Shown: in pieces, positions 7,196 through 7,625 of the stretch
How positions within the stretch are numbered: the first letter of the stretch is position 1
How the letters are laid out: each line of letters opens with the position of its first letter
Assembly (NCBI GenBank): GCA_018609785.1
Contig: JAHEOE010000092.1
Span: forward strand, 1-7,625
From: Minisyncoccota bacterium
GTDB lineage: Bacteria; Patescibacteriota; Minisyncoccia; SW-4-49-11
Direction of reading: 5' to 3'
DNA: 7,625 nt
The notes under the pieces: model-generated
Told to the model about the DNA's origin: nothing
Database searches by the model: none
Seen by the model: the letters and a program-made list of their open reading frames with translations, nothing else
Translations under genes and position numbers: made by a program

Positions 7196-7268
7196 AATTC
7201 TTGCGATTCTCTATCATCCTCATATAAAGAAAGTCGATGAACGAAATTTTCGGGTGCTGATCATACTC

Positions 7269-7297
7269 TTTACAATGTGTGTCAGGCGGCGTATGAT
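7269..7297 (+). promoter_or_regulatory. Sigma-70-type promoter of rnpB
   Basis: TTTACA (7269-7274) differs from the -35 consensus at one base. TATGAT (7292-7297) differs from the -10 consensus at one base. The spacer is exactly 17 bp. Transcription would start at about 7304-7305, immediately before the CCCCG that pairs with the 3' end of the P RNA, so promoter and RNA boundary agree. It lies directly after the direct-repeat copy 2. Confidence 0.75.
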
Positions 7298-7303
7298 ACA
7301 GGC

Positions 7304-7625
7304 GACCCCGAATGCGTCACTCCGATCGGATATCGATCGGTGAGGAAAGTCCGGACACCGGTCGGCCCGCCTCCGGGTGGCAACCGATCAATGGCAGTGG
7401 GTAACGCCCACCCTTCGGTCCTCTCCGAAGCGGGAGAAGTATCGCAGAAACAAGACATTGGAGGTCCGTCCTCCTCTAAGGTGAAACGTGAGAAACCCTG
7501 CCCGGTGCAAGGCCGCATCCCCGACAAACACAGAGAAGGGGAGGAGCCGCTCATGATTGTCATGGCAACATGGCAACCAGATATATGACGCATCTCTGAC
7601 AGAATCCGGCTTATACGGGGGAATG
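7304..7625 (+). ncRNA. rnpB: RNase P RNA, bacterial type A, reduced; 3' end at or beyond window edge
   Basis: This is the catalytic RNA that trims 5' leaders from precursor tRNA. Conserved core: GAGGAAAGTCCGG (7342-7354), GCAGAAACAAGAC (7444-7456), GTGAGAAACCC before GGTGCAAGGCC (7504-7514), and AGATATATGACG then GACAGAATCCGGCTTAT near the 3' end (7598-7614). Helices I can assign are P1 CCCCG/CGGGG (7306-7310 with 7616-7620, short), P2 ATGCGTC/GACGCAT, and P3 CCGATCG/CGATCGG (7322-7340). P9 is GTGGG-TAACG-CCCAC (7397-7411), and P12 is GGAGG/CCTCC around 7460-7475. P15 is TCCCC/GGGGA (7518-7542), and P18 has an 8-bp stem with a GCAA tetraloop (7557-7576). P13/P14 and P16/P17 appear absent, and the L15 loop lacks GGU. 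A small hairpin CTTCGG/CCGAAG (7413-7430) is unassigned. The length of about 317 nt is short for type A (E. coli 377). The exact 3' end and any terminator are outside the window. Open frames across this region are not genes. Confidence 0.95.

Larger units (their letters stand above)
6993..7255 (+). repeat. Diverged direct duplication (6993-7094 and 7168-7255)
   Basis: Two segments share ordered blocks in the same orientation. TTGAGATG occurs at 6993 and 7168, CTATCAT at 7047 and 7211, and CATAT at 7057 and 7221. ATGAACGAA plus a T run and GGGT occurs at 7078-7094 and again at 7237-7255. Copy 2 is shorter by roughly 14 bp because of gaps between blocks. The blocks are clear by eye, but the intervening parts are diverged, so exact limits and overall identity need an alignment. 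Confidence 0.5.
6977..7268. other. Intergenic region between recJ and the rnpB promoter, filled by repeats
   Basis: No protein gene, tRNA or convincing terminator is seen in this stretch of about 290 bp. A small hairpin right after the recJ stop (CGGAT-ATT-ATCCG, 6978-6990) has no following T run. The rest is occupied by the inverted and direct repeats described separately. Short open frames occur on both strands, but none has a ribosome binding site or a recognisable product. Confidence 0.7.

Noticed and set aside
6993..7255. CRISPR array
   Set aside because: Only two diverged copies are present, with no regular spacers and no cas genes.
7277..7593. Open frames of about 100 codons on both strands at the right end
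   Set aside because: They coincide with rnpB, whose conserved core motifs and helices explain the sequence.

Overview
The window is a compact stretch of bacterial chromosome, with every protein gene on the + strand and almost no space between genes. It most resembles a Candidate Phyla Radiation (Patescibacteria) genome. The signs are short or overlapping intergenic gaps, few Shine-Dalgarno sites, a RodZ-like membrane HTH protein with an exported Ig-like module, a receiver-like protein without its phospho-acceptor Asp, and a slimmed RNase P RNA. This placement is inference from gene style and not a database match. UGA is used as a stop (ends of ftsK and the RodZ-like gene), so the UGA-glycine code of Gracilibacteria/Absconditabacteria does not apply.

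Layout: a HIT-family nucleotide-binding protein (68-454), then the DNA translocase ftsK (472-2640). Next comes a RodZ-like HTH/one-TM protein (2637-3266), which overlaps ftsK by 4 bp. Enolase (3253-4515) overlaps the RodZ-like gene by 14 bp. A degenerate response-regulator-like protein with a C-terminal zinc-ribbon-like Cys set follows (4529-5137), then the single-strand exonuclease recJ (5147-6976). The spacing (gaps of 17, -4, -14, 13 and 9 bp) suggests one transcription unit that mixes chromosome segregation/division, cell shape, glycolysis, a possible regulator and DNA repair.

From 6977 to 7268 (about 290 bp) there is no convincing gene. The stretch is filled by a repeat structure: an 18-bp near-perfect inverted repeat with a 5-bp extension, two 28-bp quasi-palindromes, and a diverged direct duplication. 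This is the least explained part of the window.

A good sigma-70-like promoter (TTTACA - 17 bp - TATGAT, 7269-7297) then drives the RNase P RNA gene rnpB, which starts near 7304 and runs to the window edge. The P RNA is type A in its conserved core but appears to lack P13/P14 and P16/P17. Its P15 loop also has no GGU motif, the usual contact for the 3' CCA of precursor tRNA.

Most of the window is core housekeeping sequence, and no defence system or mobile operon is visible. The points worth a second look are the recJ-rnpB repeat element, the pseudo-receiver protein and the reduced P RNA.
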